Positions 34,370 through 45,414 of a stretch of DNA of 64,000 bases are shown here, in pieces. The DNA is taken from positions 9,616,260 through 9,680,259 of the forward strand of contig OU452205.1 in NCBI GenBank assembly GCA_911728435.2, in the 5' to 3' direction. The notes beneath the pieces are model-generated. The model was not told the origin of the DNA. It saw nothing but the letters and a program-made list of their open reading frames with translations, and made no database searches. How positions within the stretch are numbered: position 1 is the first letter of the stretch; each line of letters starts with the position of its first letter. The stretch is from Apoderus coryli. Taxonomy: Eukaryota; Arthropoda; Insecta; Coleoptera; Attelabidae. The position numbers and the translations under genes were made by a program.

Positions 34370-36140
34370 AAGATGGTATCCACTGTGAAAAAATAAATAA
34401 TTTTATTATTAAACTGTCTTTTTCTTCTAACAAATCAAAAATGATCTGAAACACTTTTAATAACTTCATGGGCAAGACGACCAATTCGCGTCGTATACAG
34501 AATATCAAATCTGAAAATGAAGAAAATCTTCTTTTTGAATACCTGTGCCTTCTGACATAGCAGCTGCTTTGGCTGGCCACTACAGTACTGTCATTGAAAA
34601 TGAATTACTGAAGCATTTCAATTCTGGCTTGTCCAACAATTGCACATTGGGTGACCTAAGTTCCCGTTCATTGTTTTTTGCACCTATTGAGGAGAATTAA
34701 ATTGTGGGCGTTATCAACACCATACCAAATAAAAAATCAATAGGCCCGGATGAGTTTCCTGTTCACCTTCTTTGAATTCGCCCCTTTCTTATGCGATTTT
34801 TTTAATTCTTGTATTCTGTCGGGCACTTTTCCATCTAAACTGAAGGAGGCTGTTGTTGTCCGAATTTATAAAAAGGGCGACTGTGGCGTCGGTCGTGGAG
34901 AACTAGCGTCCGATTGCTCTTTTAAGTGTGATTTCGAAGGCGTTTGAAAGGATCTTTTCGAACAGAATATTTGACTATCTGTGAAAGAATTACCAGCTGT
35001 CAGCATGGGTTTTGGGCGGAATTATCTACTGAGACATGCATAATTGATTACGTTCAGCATATTCATGATCTCACAGATAGAGGCGAGTATGTTGTAGCTC
35101 TGTCGTTTGATTTATCTAAAGCCTTCGACACAATCGACAAGCATTTCCTATCCAATAAGCTCGACAGGTTGGGAATTCTTGCGCAGAGAAATATTGAAGA
35201 GAGTGATTCGTACCATCTTCGGTCTCCCGTACAGATGTTCATGTAGAGCTATATTTAAAGATAAGAAATTACTCACTGTGCCGTCAATATACGTGTACAA
35301 ACTTCTAACGCACGTGTTCTAAAACACCGCAAAATTTCAGAGAAATAGCTCGCTCCACGACTATTCAACAAGGGGGTGAAATCAACTCGTTCTTCCTAGG
35401 CCTCGGCATGAGGCATATAAGAGGTCGCCTCACTACGGAGGCTTATATTATTATAACATTCTGCCACAGTTCATTAGATCTGAGCAGGCGTTGAGCATCT
35501 TCAAGAGGAAATTGAAAACTTTTTTGATTACCAACTGTTTATACTCAGTTGATGAGTTCGTTGACCATTGCTCGGCGCTTTAACTGGTGTCAACATTACT
35601 CAGTATTTTTGGAAGTGAATACTTCTTTGGCCGCATGAGAGTGATTTTTCAAGGTCGCGTCACGACACGATTTATAAAATTTTCGTCCCGCAAAAGAGAT
35701 GAAGCATATAACAAATATGAGGGAGAGAGAGACAGAGATATTTGTGGTGTATGCTACACACTATAGCGAGAGAAAACGAGTGCATGCATAGGCACAGCTA
35801 CACTTAGGGTGTTATTTTACAAGGCAAAGATTGTGTATTATACGAGGTACTGTTGTAGTTTGAAATTCTCGTGAAAGAAGTATTCACTTCTATCACGTGT
35901 ACTGTGCTGCACGCGAATTTTTTTTTAATGTGAATGGACTGTGCACGTATTGTGTTTTGCATTATATATCTATAATGTTAGTTGCCATCATTGTTTGTCT
36001 TATCTGTGTATATTGTATTTTAACACATATGTAGCTCTCGATTTGTATCTTACTAGATTTTAAACTTTGTGAAGTCTGACGTGCCAATGTACAAACTGAT
36101 GTATGACTGAATGGCGAAAGAGAATTATTATTATTAAATG
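34370..36140 (+). pseudogene. Jockey/CR1-type LINE, scrambled by frameshifts
   Basis: The order of motifs across frames is: IPNKKSIGPDEFPVHLL (34700-34770), CILSGTFPSKLKEAVVV and YKKGD (34810-34880), FERIFSNRIFDYL (about 34945-34980), CQHGF and LSTETCIIDYVQHIHDL (about 35000-35080). ALSFDLSKAFDTIDKHFL (35095-35150) carries the first RT aspartate. A deletion then removes the YADD region. KRVIRTIFGLPYRCSCRAIF and the C-terminal AYKRSPHYGGLYYYNILPQ, ALSIFKRKLKTFLI (to 35581) follow. The 3' UTR ends at an (att)n tail near 36138. Many stops and shifts make this an old copy. The 5' limit near 34370 is approximate. Confidence 0.8.
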
Positions 36141-36328
36141 GTTGTGTACTATGAAAATTTGTAGTTTTCGAAATATTGTCAATATAATATTTTTCTATAT
36201 CGTCGTTGGTTTTTCATGATTCTGACTATGAATAATTAGTTTATTGGGTCATAACAGAAAAAGCACGCTTATCTACCATTAAAAAAATTAAATGCTGATG
36301 ATCAAAGGAAACAACCGGTTTTTATTAA

Positions 36329-37225
36329 CCTTCCAGTAGTCGCGTCAAACTTTACAACGTCAGTAGTAGCGTCGGTCTTACAGACCATGTACCGTAATGA
36401 GCCCTTAAAAAAATAGTGGAAGCGAATTTTTAAAAATTTCATATGTGGACGTTTTTATAACATAACAAGTGACCAAAAAATTGAGTACAGTTGGTACATT
36501 TTCCGAAATATACCAAACAAAAAATTGAAAATGATTATTTTTCTTCAATACTGAACTTTATTAGTCATATACAAAAAACACAAATTGGTAAAAAACGAAC
36601 TGCATAATAAACAAAATTATAACTTTTTCACAAAAACAAAAAAACTTTTATAAACAAGTATTGTATTTTCCCGGCACCGCAACAATATGGTCCAAGCACA
36701 TAATATATTTATTGCACTTATAGCAACTAAACCGAATTTGGGCTGTTTTTTCGAGGGGCAACAGGCACAGCTTTAGTAATCGTTTTTTGTTGTTGCGTTG
36801 GAGCATCGCACACTTCTTCCAACAGAGCTTTTAAGCTACGAATTCGCTGTCTGACTCATGATTCGCCATTTATTCAAAATCAAATTCATTCGTGTCAGAT
36901 TCAGCATCATAGACCCCAGGGGCATCTGCATTTAAGGCTTCATCCATCAACAGTTTATGTTCTTCCTGTTCAGCTTTGAAGCACTTTACTTATAATAATT
37001 ACCTAACGTTAAAAAAACAAACGCGGATAGTCGCGACGGTGTACGAGACCGAATGACGTCGTAACTACCAGAAAGCAGGCCTAATGAATACGGAATTTTA
37101 ACTCCTATCATAAGACACAAATTAATGAGGCTAGGCAGCGCGAGCGCTCCCCCAGTCCAAGTGTAATGAATTGGCACAATAAAATAACCTGAGTCGGTCT
37201 CACAGACCGTACGCGACTAACGGAG
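36329..37225 (-). mobile_element. Second piggyBac-like element, 897-bp deletion derivative
   Basis: TTAA at 36325-36328 and 37226-37229 flank ends ccttccagtagtcgcg and (inverse) ccctccgttagtcgcg, with subterminal ggtctgtgagaccga-type palindromes at both sides. On the minus strand, remnants read EEHKLLMDEALNADAPGVY, DAESDTNEFDFE (acidic N-terminus), then RFSCYKCNKYIMCLDHIV, the Cys-rich C-terminus of a piggyBac-type transposase. The catalytic middle is gone. The TIR sequence is unrelated to the 14077-16728 element, so it needed a different transposase. A frame at 36986-37177 is not meaningful. Confidence 0.85.
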
Positions 37226-37229
37226 GGTT

Positions 37230-38277
37230 AACTTTAGATTAGTTAACTCGTAGATTTTAAAACGAAATGTTTACAATAACATTCGCCACGTCAAATACTA
37301 ATATTTTATCATTTTTTTATACATTTTGCACAATTCTTTGGCTACTAGGCATATATCAAAATGTATAAATTAGGACTTTTTTAGATATAATAATGTTTAA
37401 GTATTTGTCATATTATTGTGGAAGTTGAATAAGTTAAATTTGTTGGAAAATCAAGTATCTAAACATATTTTGAGGAAAATGTGCTTGATTATACTTGTGG
37501 CGAAATTTTCAAATAAAGTCCGGCAACAGAGCATATCCATGGACCTCGGAGGTTATGTTATTTAGGCGAGTATAGATTTCCATAAGAAAAACATTCAAAT
37601 CTTTTTTCTTTTCAAACAACATTACTTTCATGAAAAAATTGACGATTTCGGAACTGTTTTAAAAATGTTTCACTTCAAAGAAACCTCAACAAAAGTAAAC
37701 GTTGCACAGTGCTGAAGACTTTCTATGTAAAAGCACATGGCACACTTGTTTTGATTTTGAGAAATCCCCTGTTTTCATTGGAGATGAGGATGAGTAAGTG
37801 CTATAACGTTTTATTATTTATCATCATAAAAATTAATTTAAGCTGAATAATTTGGATAAATCCAAAACAATATATCAAGAAAATTTCACACAAAAACCTA
37901 TTTCGGTGACATTTTTCTGCAACAAAATTGATAGTGTTTCATTTACTATATGCACTCCACGGCTATCTAATCACATCTTTTTCAACCGAGAAAACCAACC
38001 GCAGCTGTACGACGCCTTTCGAAAGTTTCCTCTTCTAATAAGATTTATTTGGAGTCGGATGCTGACATTTTGTGGACGGCGTTAAATTAAAGTTAGAGTT
38101 TCTTAATAAGTAATTGTTGCTCTGTGGCGTGTGAATTTATAGATGTAAAAGTATGGATTTAAAAATAAAACACTATATCTATATATATGGGGATCTAATG
38201 GTCTAAAAGCTTTCTAAATTTTGACGTTTATTTACAAGCTTTTGTTCGCAAAAAGCTATTAGAAAAGTTTAGTTCGC
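37230..38277. other. Intron sequence without recognisable features
   Basis: A + frame at 37852-38085 is open for 77 codons but shows no motif and no splice context. Nothing else could be supported. Confidence 0.45.
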
Positions 38278-38700
38278 TTAGTAGTACCTACGATGTAAGA
38301 TACATAAAAGTAAATTTAAAGGAAATTTGAAAATTCTTAAGAAAGTAGCTTGTTTATAGTGATAACTAAGATGTTGCGCCATTTGGTATTTGTACGGATG
38401 ACATTGTAAGTCCATGTGAACAATTTGATCTAGACACCCTTTTGATATTCCCAAATTAAGGGATTGACTAGAGCAGACCTTCTGAGACTTCTCATGAACC
38501 CGGTTCGGACTCATTCAATATTTTCAGGATGTCCAGGTTATATCAAATTTTGCACAGAACCATTTTCACAGCAGTTGTGAATCCATGACCCAACAGTCTT
38601 ACGGTTTGGGGCATGAGTTACTTCTTTACACACAATAAACTCGTTATTCAACTGAATAATCCATGAGAATTAAAACTAAACAATTATATGTCAAAAACCT
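38278..38700 (-). pseudogene. Mariner-type transposase, N-terminal remnant
   Basis: Minus-strand frames give LGISKGCLDQIVHMDLQCHP, then YKYQMAQHLSYHYKQATFL, matching the N-terminal DNA-binding region and linker of the transposase at 54449-55901 (there MAQHLSNQDKEARLAF). Nucleotide similarity to about 55500-55860 is evident through ccaggttatatcaaattttg and aaccattttcac. Frames are broken and the catalytic part is missing. Confidence 0.7.
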
Positions 38701-40003
38701 CATGACAATTAACTAATTTATTAGAAAATGTCTTTAATTTTATTTTTGTGACAGGCGCCTATAACAACGACATGATATTAAACGAAAATGCCACACTTTA
38801 ATAGTCAAAAACCTTTAAGGGAAACCCAATCTAACCTGCCCTATAAACGTTCTTTCCTATTCTTTTTCTAATACAGAAAATGCCGAAAGGAGCGGCTGCA
38901 GTGATAAACAGAGATAGTACGTGAAGAGCCTTAGCAACGAGAGATTTATAACTTGAGCTCACGATCATTTTACTCTATAGAACATGGAGCATATAACTTA
39001 AATATTTTCTAGACGTTTCCTCAGATCTCTCTGTTTCACCCTCTCACGTCTTCTCTAGTCCGCAAAAATAGTTAAAAAAACTCCAGAGCAGTATACGAAA
39101 TTTAATATCAACTTATTTTTCTTTTATTTCTGAGAGAAAATAAAGCCAGATTGTAATTGCGTTAAACAATGATGATGCTTCGTTTTGGTTTAAAAAATGA
39201 AAGCTGTACTAGCATAGTTATTTAATTTATTTCTTATTGTTGACGTTATTGTAAAGGACTGAAATTTAAAACCTTTAATGGGAATAAACTGTAAATGAAG
39301 ACAGTAACACTCGATTATATGGAATCATATATTATAAAAGGCAAAATATTGATAAAAGAAAACTTTACTTATGTCAATAGCAATAGCAAATGAACTAAGA
39401 AAACTTTTGAGGTTATGGAATTATTTTGGCATATAACGCAGCATATTCAAATATCAAAACTTGGATGCAATGAAACAATTTTTTCTGAAAAATATTATTG
39501 AGCAAAATTTACAAAATATTGTGCCTAGGTATTTAACATATTCCCAATATTAAAGTGAAAGAAACCATTTTGTCATTTAACGATTGTGGTGCAATAATAA
39601 ATAATGCCGTAGTGGCACTAAGTTTTTTTAATGGTAAAATTGAAATTTTTGAGTTATATTGATTATTTTATTCATACCATTCAGAACTTCGCATTTAAAA
39701 AGTTAGCTTGTATATTTTCGATAATACAAAAGGATGATACCCCTGCAGCTATCCAACCAAAAAATATGCTGCAGATCATTTCGATAGCAACCAGTTTGAT
39801 ATTTGTTACAAACATTCAGATGTGGTTATCAAATTTAACATGTGTTAGTTATTTGCTTTGTTTAGTAAAATAAAATATATTTCATCTACAACTGTCATGT
39901 AATAGCTACGATTTGACACTATTTTCAATGCCATAATGACGTATATTACCGCACTAATGCGTTTTTGAATACATTACCGCACTAGTGCTGTAATGCGAAT
40001 GTT
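38701..40003. other. Intron sequence without recognisable features
   Basis: AT-rich. The open frame at 39631-39873 has no recognisable motif. A short repeated phrase (accgcactaatgcg / accgcactagtgctg) lies at 39949-39992. Confidence 0.45.
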
Positions 40004-40011
40004 GTTTATCT

Positions 40012-40808
40012 TTGTTGTATAAATTAGAGAATTTTGGTTTCTCCTATCGTTTGGTCAACTTCTTCCGATCATATCTATTCGAACGATTACAATTTGTTGA
40101 ATATGAAGGCTTTAAGTCTTTTGTTTTTCCTTCCAGCTCGGGGGTTCCACAGGGCTCCAATCTCGGTCCTTTGTTATTCAATATTTTCATTAATGACCCA
40201 ATTGAGTCTTTTACGTGTGGTAGGCTTGCTTATGCTGACGATCTCAAGATCTTCCAGCCCATTAATTCCCCGAATGACTGCGAGCATCTGCAGAGTAATT
40301 TCAACACTCTGTGTACCTGGTGCACGGACAATCGTTTAGAGCTTAATGTATCTAAATGCAAGATCGTTAGCTATTCCATACTAAAGAACACATTGAATTT
40401 TGATTATCAATTGAACAATGAGTACTTGGAAAGGCTCAGCGAAGTTAAAGATTTGGGTGTTGTCTTCGACAGTGAATTTACATTTATCCAGCAGACCGTC
40501 AGTGTAGTATTGAGCGCAAATAGAATGTTGGGTTTCATTATTAGGAATTTTCGGCAATTCAACGATGTTTTCACGGTTAAGCTTTTGTTTTATGCTTTTG
40601 TTAGATCTAAACGCGAATTTGGCGCGATTATATGGAACGCAATATATAATACTCATATTAGATCCTTAGAGTCTGTTCAGCGCGGTTTCCTTAAATACCT
40701 AGCCTATAAAGCCGACAATGTTTATCCTCCACGGGGAGTAGATCATGCGTCTTTGCTCTTGCGTTTTAAAAGGTTCATTAAAACGCAAGAGCAAAGACGC
40801 ATGATCTA
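40012..40808 (+). pseudogene. LINE reverse transcriptase palm and thumb fragment
   Basis: One open frame starts at LYKLENFGFSYRLVNFFRSY, then SGVPQGSNLGPLLFNIFIND, GRLAYADDLKIFQPI (catalytic Y-A-D-D), ELNVSKCKIVSYS and KDLGVVFDSEFTF. It ends with AFVRSKREFGAIIWN and SLESVQRGFLKYLAYKA. This is the standard order of a CR1/Jockey-type RT from the VPQGS motif to the post-palm region. It is truncated at the 5' end. At the 3' end it does not end naturally: the last 30 nt of LINE sequence are followed by a 10-nt loop and their own inverse copy. Without a 3' UTR or tail, it is a rearranged fragment. Confidence 0.88.
40739..40808. repeat. Perfect 30-bp palindrome ending a LINE
   Basis: Positions 40739-40768 (tagatcatgcgtctttgctc...) are exactly inverted at 40779-40808 around the loop aaaggttcat. 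The left arm encodes RT residues (DHASLLLRF), so it is the original and the right arm is a fold-back copy that replaced the LINE's 3' part. Confidence 0.92.
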
Positions 40809-42088
40809 AAGTGTTTTAGGTTCAAAAAAATGTTTCTTTGTTCTTGTAGAAATATAAGCTTACACATTGTTTGTTGTTTATAAAGGCATCAAAACTGGAA
40901 ATTTTTATTGAATCTACTTAAAATTTTAGTATTTTAAATATTAACAACATAATCGTGACATAAGTTAACACTATACCAAAAAAAAAGTGTCCAAGAATCC
41001 TCGTAACAATAAATTTTTCAATACCGCTCTTGATTTTTGATATTTCTAAAACTAAAACTATTAAGTGTCTTATATTATTTAAAAGGAACAAAAATATGCA
41101 ATTTTATTGGCTAAAAAAATCAGAGTAGTTCGATTTAAAAAACATATCTTAGAACGCCTCCGTATATTTATGTTAAACCCAATAGAGTTAACTTATGCAA
41201 AACTTAAATAAAATATATAAGAACCCGCAATACAACCGGAAATTTCAACCTAACTACATTAAAAGAAGTTCTTAATATCCAGTATTGATTGGAATAGTTT
41301 TTGCCGACATGTTAAGGAGTTCGAAGATGAATTTTGGAGGAAATTGAGCACATTATAATAACTTTAGGACAAGATGACGACTGCGAGACTATTTAATCTA
41401 AATATTTAAAACAGTTAATTATAGTTCCTACACGTGACTTAAGCAATAAAAAGATCCAAGATATTTTAATTATTTTCGATAAGTGTTAAGTTGTTTTAGA
41501 TTTGTTTGTTTAAATCAAGCATCAAAGTATTTAATTTATTTCGTTAAGTTGTTTTAGAATGTTTTTTTTCGACGACTGTTTTAGAATATAGATATTCTGA
41601 TGTCAATAACTGTTACGGAATATTGAATATTCCGTAATAGTGTTGCGGAATGACGTATTAAGGGTTGCCTATAACTTTAGCGGAATTTATAATTACACAG
41701 CGGTGTTTTAGCGTAATTAATAAATATTCGTATCTCTAGAAATGGGTCAGATATATTTAAAATCTATATAACAACTGTTTCACTTTTCAATATAATATCT
41801 TATTGAAAATTTTTTAAGTGTTTCCATTTAAGTTTTGACAGAAGGACAAATTGTGGAATTTGTTTGACATATATGTCATTATTTTGAAAGTCTCTTATGT
41901 GTAATTCTTTATTTATATTATTTATCAGATATCTACTTATACACATTGAGGTAAATTATTAATTATATTATCTTGGTTTTGAAGTTTTAAAAGTACCTAC
42001 CCATATAAATTGTTATAGAACTTTTTCAATATAATGTCTAGCGAAGAAGCACTATAATTTGTACCCCTCCTGAGATATTAGGGAATTA
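40809..42088. other. Intron sequence, short palindromes only
   Basis: A small palindrome, gttacggaatattgaatattccgtaata, lies around 41609-41636. cgacgactgttttagaat near 41571 resembles the outer arm of the foldback family at 9455 and 42089. No coding sequence. Confidence 0.45.
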
Positions 42089-42245
42089 AGTTGCAGTCGT
42101 AGAAAAAGTATAGTCTGTAACACGTGAGGAATCAGCTATTCTGAACTCGTGGACCGTCATCCTCGCCTAGCGGCTCGGGTGACAAATTTCCACTCGTTCA
42201 GAATATGCCACATTCCTCACTTGTTACAGAATATACTATATTTTT
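42089..42245. repeat. Foldback element A, second copy
   Basis: The outer arm gtcgtagaaaaagtatagt, followed by gtaacacgtgaggaat, is mirrored by attcctcacttgttaca then atatactata. The centre is ctcgcctagcggctcg. The outer arm equals the inverse of 9600-9625 and the centre resembles 9541-9554. It is the same family as 9455-9627, with arms preserved to about 85%. Confidence 0.65.
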
Positions 42246-43083
42246 TATAAGAACGTGTTATTTTCATTTTTGGTACATATTTAAAATAAAATAAATAATT
42301 CAATAAATAAATAAAATACTTCTTGGCTGTTATAGCTTAATAGCTTTTACCAAACACATGAAGAAATTTTCATTAATTTCTTAGTAACACATAAATGTTT
42401 ATTAATTATTACCAAACTTTTACAACGCACGCCGCTGGAAATTTTAAGGGTTCCAGAAGATCTACTTTATTACTCTTTAAATATACATAAGTGTACAGAG
42501 GTTTACATATTCTAGAAAGCACAAGAAGTGCTTTTGTTAAAGTCATATTATAGTCAGGTATTCTATTTCAATTGACCGAAGCAGATTGCATGCAGATTGC
42601 ATATATTGGGCATAGGAAACAAATGCGTTTATAATTTATAGAATGGTCAACGTTGCCACCAGTTAAAGAATTAAAAAAAAGCTGTGGTAAATATTAATTA
42701 CTTTTAGTTGAATGTTATATGGAATTGTATCAGAAAATATTTTAATTTTGTTAAAGGTACTTTGTATGCAAGAAATTAAAAAAATTAGGATTGTTACGTT
42801 CGAATTCGATTTTAGGGTTTAAATCAACTTGAACTTAAAGTTCAAATCAAAATTAAGTTCGGTTGTTAAGAAGAAGTTTTAGTAAACAGTTGATTTTAAA
42901 CGAATGTCTTCTCGCAAAAGGTATCCTGAATGGTCGTTTTGTTTTACCTATGTATCGATTTTCTAGTGTTGTATACCCAGGAGATAGATAATTTACAAAA
43001 AAGCATTTCCAGAATGCCAAAATTAGATTCAAAAATAAAACGGTAAGTTGTACGAGATGCAAAAAATATAAATAAAAGGAACG

Positions 43084-43465
43084 ATGGCCATACTGTTCAC
43101 CAGTGGTCTTGTTTTCGAAAATCATCGGTGTTCCAGGTGTGATGTTTGGAAACAAGCCCTAGGATTAATCAATACACATAAATATGCAAACATTACTCCA
43201 ACGCAGGCTTACAATACGTTAAGAATTTGTGATTCCCATTTTCAAGAGGAAAACATAGTAAAAAATAATTGCAAGCCTTATCTTCTTCATAACGCATTAG
43301 CTTTATTGAAAAGTACGTGATAAGATTTTTTAATTTTATAAAAAAATTATAGAATATTCGTATTGGACTTTTAATGTAACATTATTATATTTTATAGGTG
43401 TTCATAAGAGTACCAAAGATGACTCAGCACAAACTAATGAAGATTTATTAGTATTTGATACAGGT
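43084..43465 (+). pseudogene. THAP-type domain, C-terminal part in two exons
   Basis: The frame, probably entered at an acceptor near 43136 (tgttccag), reads CDVWKQALGLINTHKY, then TLRICDSHFQEENIVKNNCK, LLHNALALLK. It ends A|gtacgt near 43312. The second exon at 43399 (after ttttatag) completes AGT = Ser and reads VHKSTKDDSAQTNEDLLVFD before ACA G|gtaaat at 43465. W followed by C-x2-H-F is the second half of a THAP zinc finger. The first half (M...C-x-x-C...FP) was not found upstream, so the gene is partial or its first exon is lost. Frame continuity across the intron makes the exon model credible. The order W, C-D-S-H-F and the spacing are right, but the domain call rests on half a motif. 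It differs from the THAP at 27335. Confidence 0.6.
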
Positions 43466-43469
43466 AAAT

Positions 43470-44584
43470 AGCGAAACAAGTATAACAATTTAAAAAGCTG
43501 AACTAAAGTTAAAATATTTGAATAACGATCTGCAGTTTATTAGATTTATATACCTACTTTCAGAAATTTCAAATGTTTTCATATTATACTTTAAAATTTG
43601 CCAATCGCGACTTACCTAAAGGTGCAAATCAAAGCAAGAAATTCTAATAATAAAGTGGTAAAACCTCATGTAAACTTACGGATTTTGCAAAATCTTTAAA
43701 AAAATATGTGACATTAATAATACAATTTTAGATCTTGAAAATAAATAACAAGGAACAGATCTATTAGATTTTACCATGCTATAAAACTAACAACCCCACT
43801 TTTTATACATAATTATAAGAATACTATAATTGAGCTATTAAGATTGGTCTAAGCTAGGTGATTTAATATTATAATAACATTTATTTAGTTTATATACAAT
43901 ATAGCTGATCGATTAAAGGTCTATATAAAATATATATTATTGCAAATATATCTTTTCTATTTTTTATGTGCTAAAATATTGTGTTTCCTACCTATGTTTT
44001 AATTTATTAAATACTCAGTTAAGTATATGTAATTTTGTACTTTTTCAATTTATTTTTCTTTTGTAAGTATATCTTTGTTACATTTTTTTGTTAAAAATCA
44101 AATATCGCTAATTTTGTGTAAAATAAATAAAAAAAAGCTTTTATGTACCAATGGTTTCAATTTAAAAATTATCTACTTAATTTAAATAACAACGAATATA
44201 TAATTTTTACCGCCCTCGTAAGAATAATATTTAAACATGCGTGCATAAATGCCCCCGTATTACGCTTTATCGGTTATCTTTTATTGCTGCATGTGTCGGT
44301 AGGCGGTATCTCTCTATAAATGCATACAAAGGGTGCCGAAAACAGTGCTTATACTATTCCTTATATTTACGATGGTCCTAAGAAAAATCTCGGACGCGGG
44401 ATTCAAGAATTGACATCTTCATATTTATTTCGACATTTTTTTATAATGTCGCTTGCGACATTCTCTAATAGTGAATCGAGAATCCCCAGTCAATTATTAG
44501 TGTATAGTCGTAGCAAAAAACTATTAAAATACACGTGGTTTTAATACACATGTTTCTAATGAATAATATATAACAATAATAATA
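43470..44584. other. Intron sequence without recognisable features
   Basis: AT-rich, no coding motifs. The frame 44320-44544 shows none. Confidence 0.45.
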
Positions 44585-44690
44585 TATAACGATGGAAAAG
44601 TGAAATAAACTAATATTGTATACGAACTGAAAAGAAATTTTTTTAAGTTCGTATACAAGATTAGTTTATTTCACGATTCCGTCGTTATAT
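44585..44690. repeat. Inverted repeat with about 44-bp arms
   Basis: gtgaaataaactaatattgt, atacgaact and its inverse agttcgtatacaagattagt, ttatttcac form arms 44585-44628 and 44644-44690 with a few mismatches and a 15-nt loop. Both outer ends carry ataacgat(g)g / ccgtcgttat. MITE-like, non-coding. Confidence 0.75.
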
Positions 44691-44750
44691 TGTACAGTGT
44701 CAACAACTTATGTTGAATAGCTTTGTTTCATCAATAACAATAAATATGTA

Positions 44751-44907
44751 CAGGGTATTTCTTGAGTAATCTAAAATATTGAAGGAATTACTGATATTAA
44801 AAGTTATATGGAATTCTATAAATGTTAACGCACCAATTGTCACATGAGAGATCATCAATCAGGGCTTTGCCTCCTTGAATAATTTAGATTACTTAAGAAA
44901 CACCCTC
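44751..44907. repeat. Mariner-type MITE, 157 bp
   Basis: TA|cagggtatttcttgagtaat at the left and the inverse of ttacttaagaaacaccctc|TA at the right match over about 30 bp with few differences. TA flanks and CAGGGTATTTCTT ends are typical of mariner/Tc1 non-autonomous elements. Confidence 0.8.
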
Positions 44908-45414
44908 TATATACCTAATTCTCTAACAATTTCGCCAAAATTTATTCAAAACTAATTGCTTAGACACGTACATTTCAAAGCATATTATTCAAGTAGAGAT
45001 GTTAAGCCACGTGCTTCCCTTCAAGTTTAATACATAATATAATATGGAATATGGCAACTATGTGTATTCCTGTGTTTGTTGTCTGTGCTTACTTTGGAGT
45101 AGTAGTAGTAGTGGTGACTGGTAGTAGCGATATTAGATGCATAGCCAATTATTCAAATGCCGCGTTGTCCCTTTAGAGAGGTAACATGTGCAGTTTCGTT
45201 GATATATGGGACTAAACACCAAACGATCATTGTATGCTTCATATATTATCTAATAATAGAGAATTTAAATCAATGTACGTACGGAGAATAAAAGGTTGCA
45301 TAATAATCATTTGCCATAAGTATAGGGTGACAAATTTGCATGGAGGCGTACATACCTATCTCTATAATAATTGGGTGCTTCATTTCTAACAAACTGGTGA
45401 ACAATTTAGTTATA

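Noticed and set aside
42853..43155. Minus-strand frame with RYIGKTKRPF, GIY-YIG-like
   Set aside because: Overlaps the better supported THAP exon on the other strand. The motif is short and lacks the rest of the nuclease.
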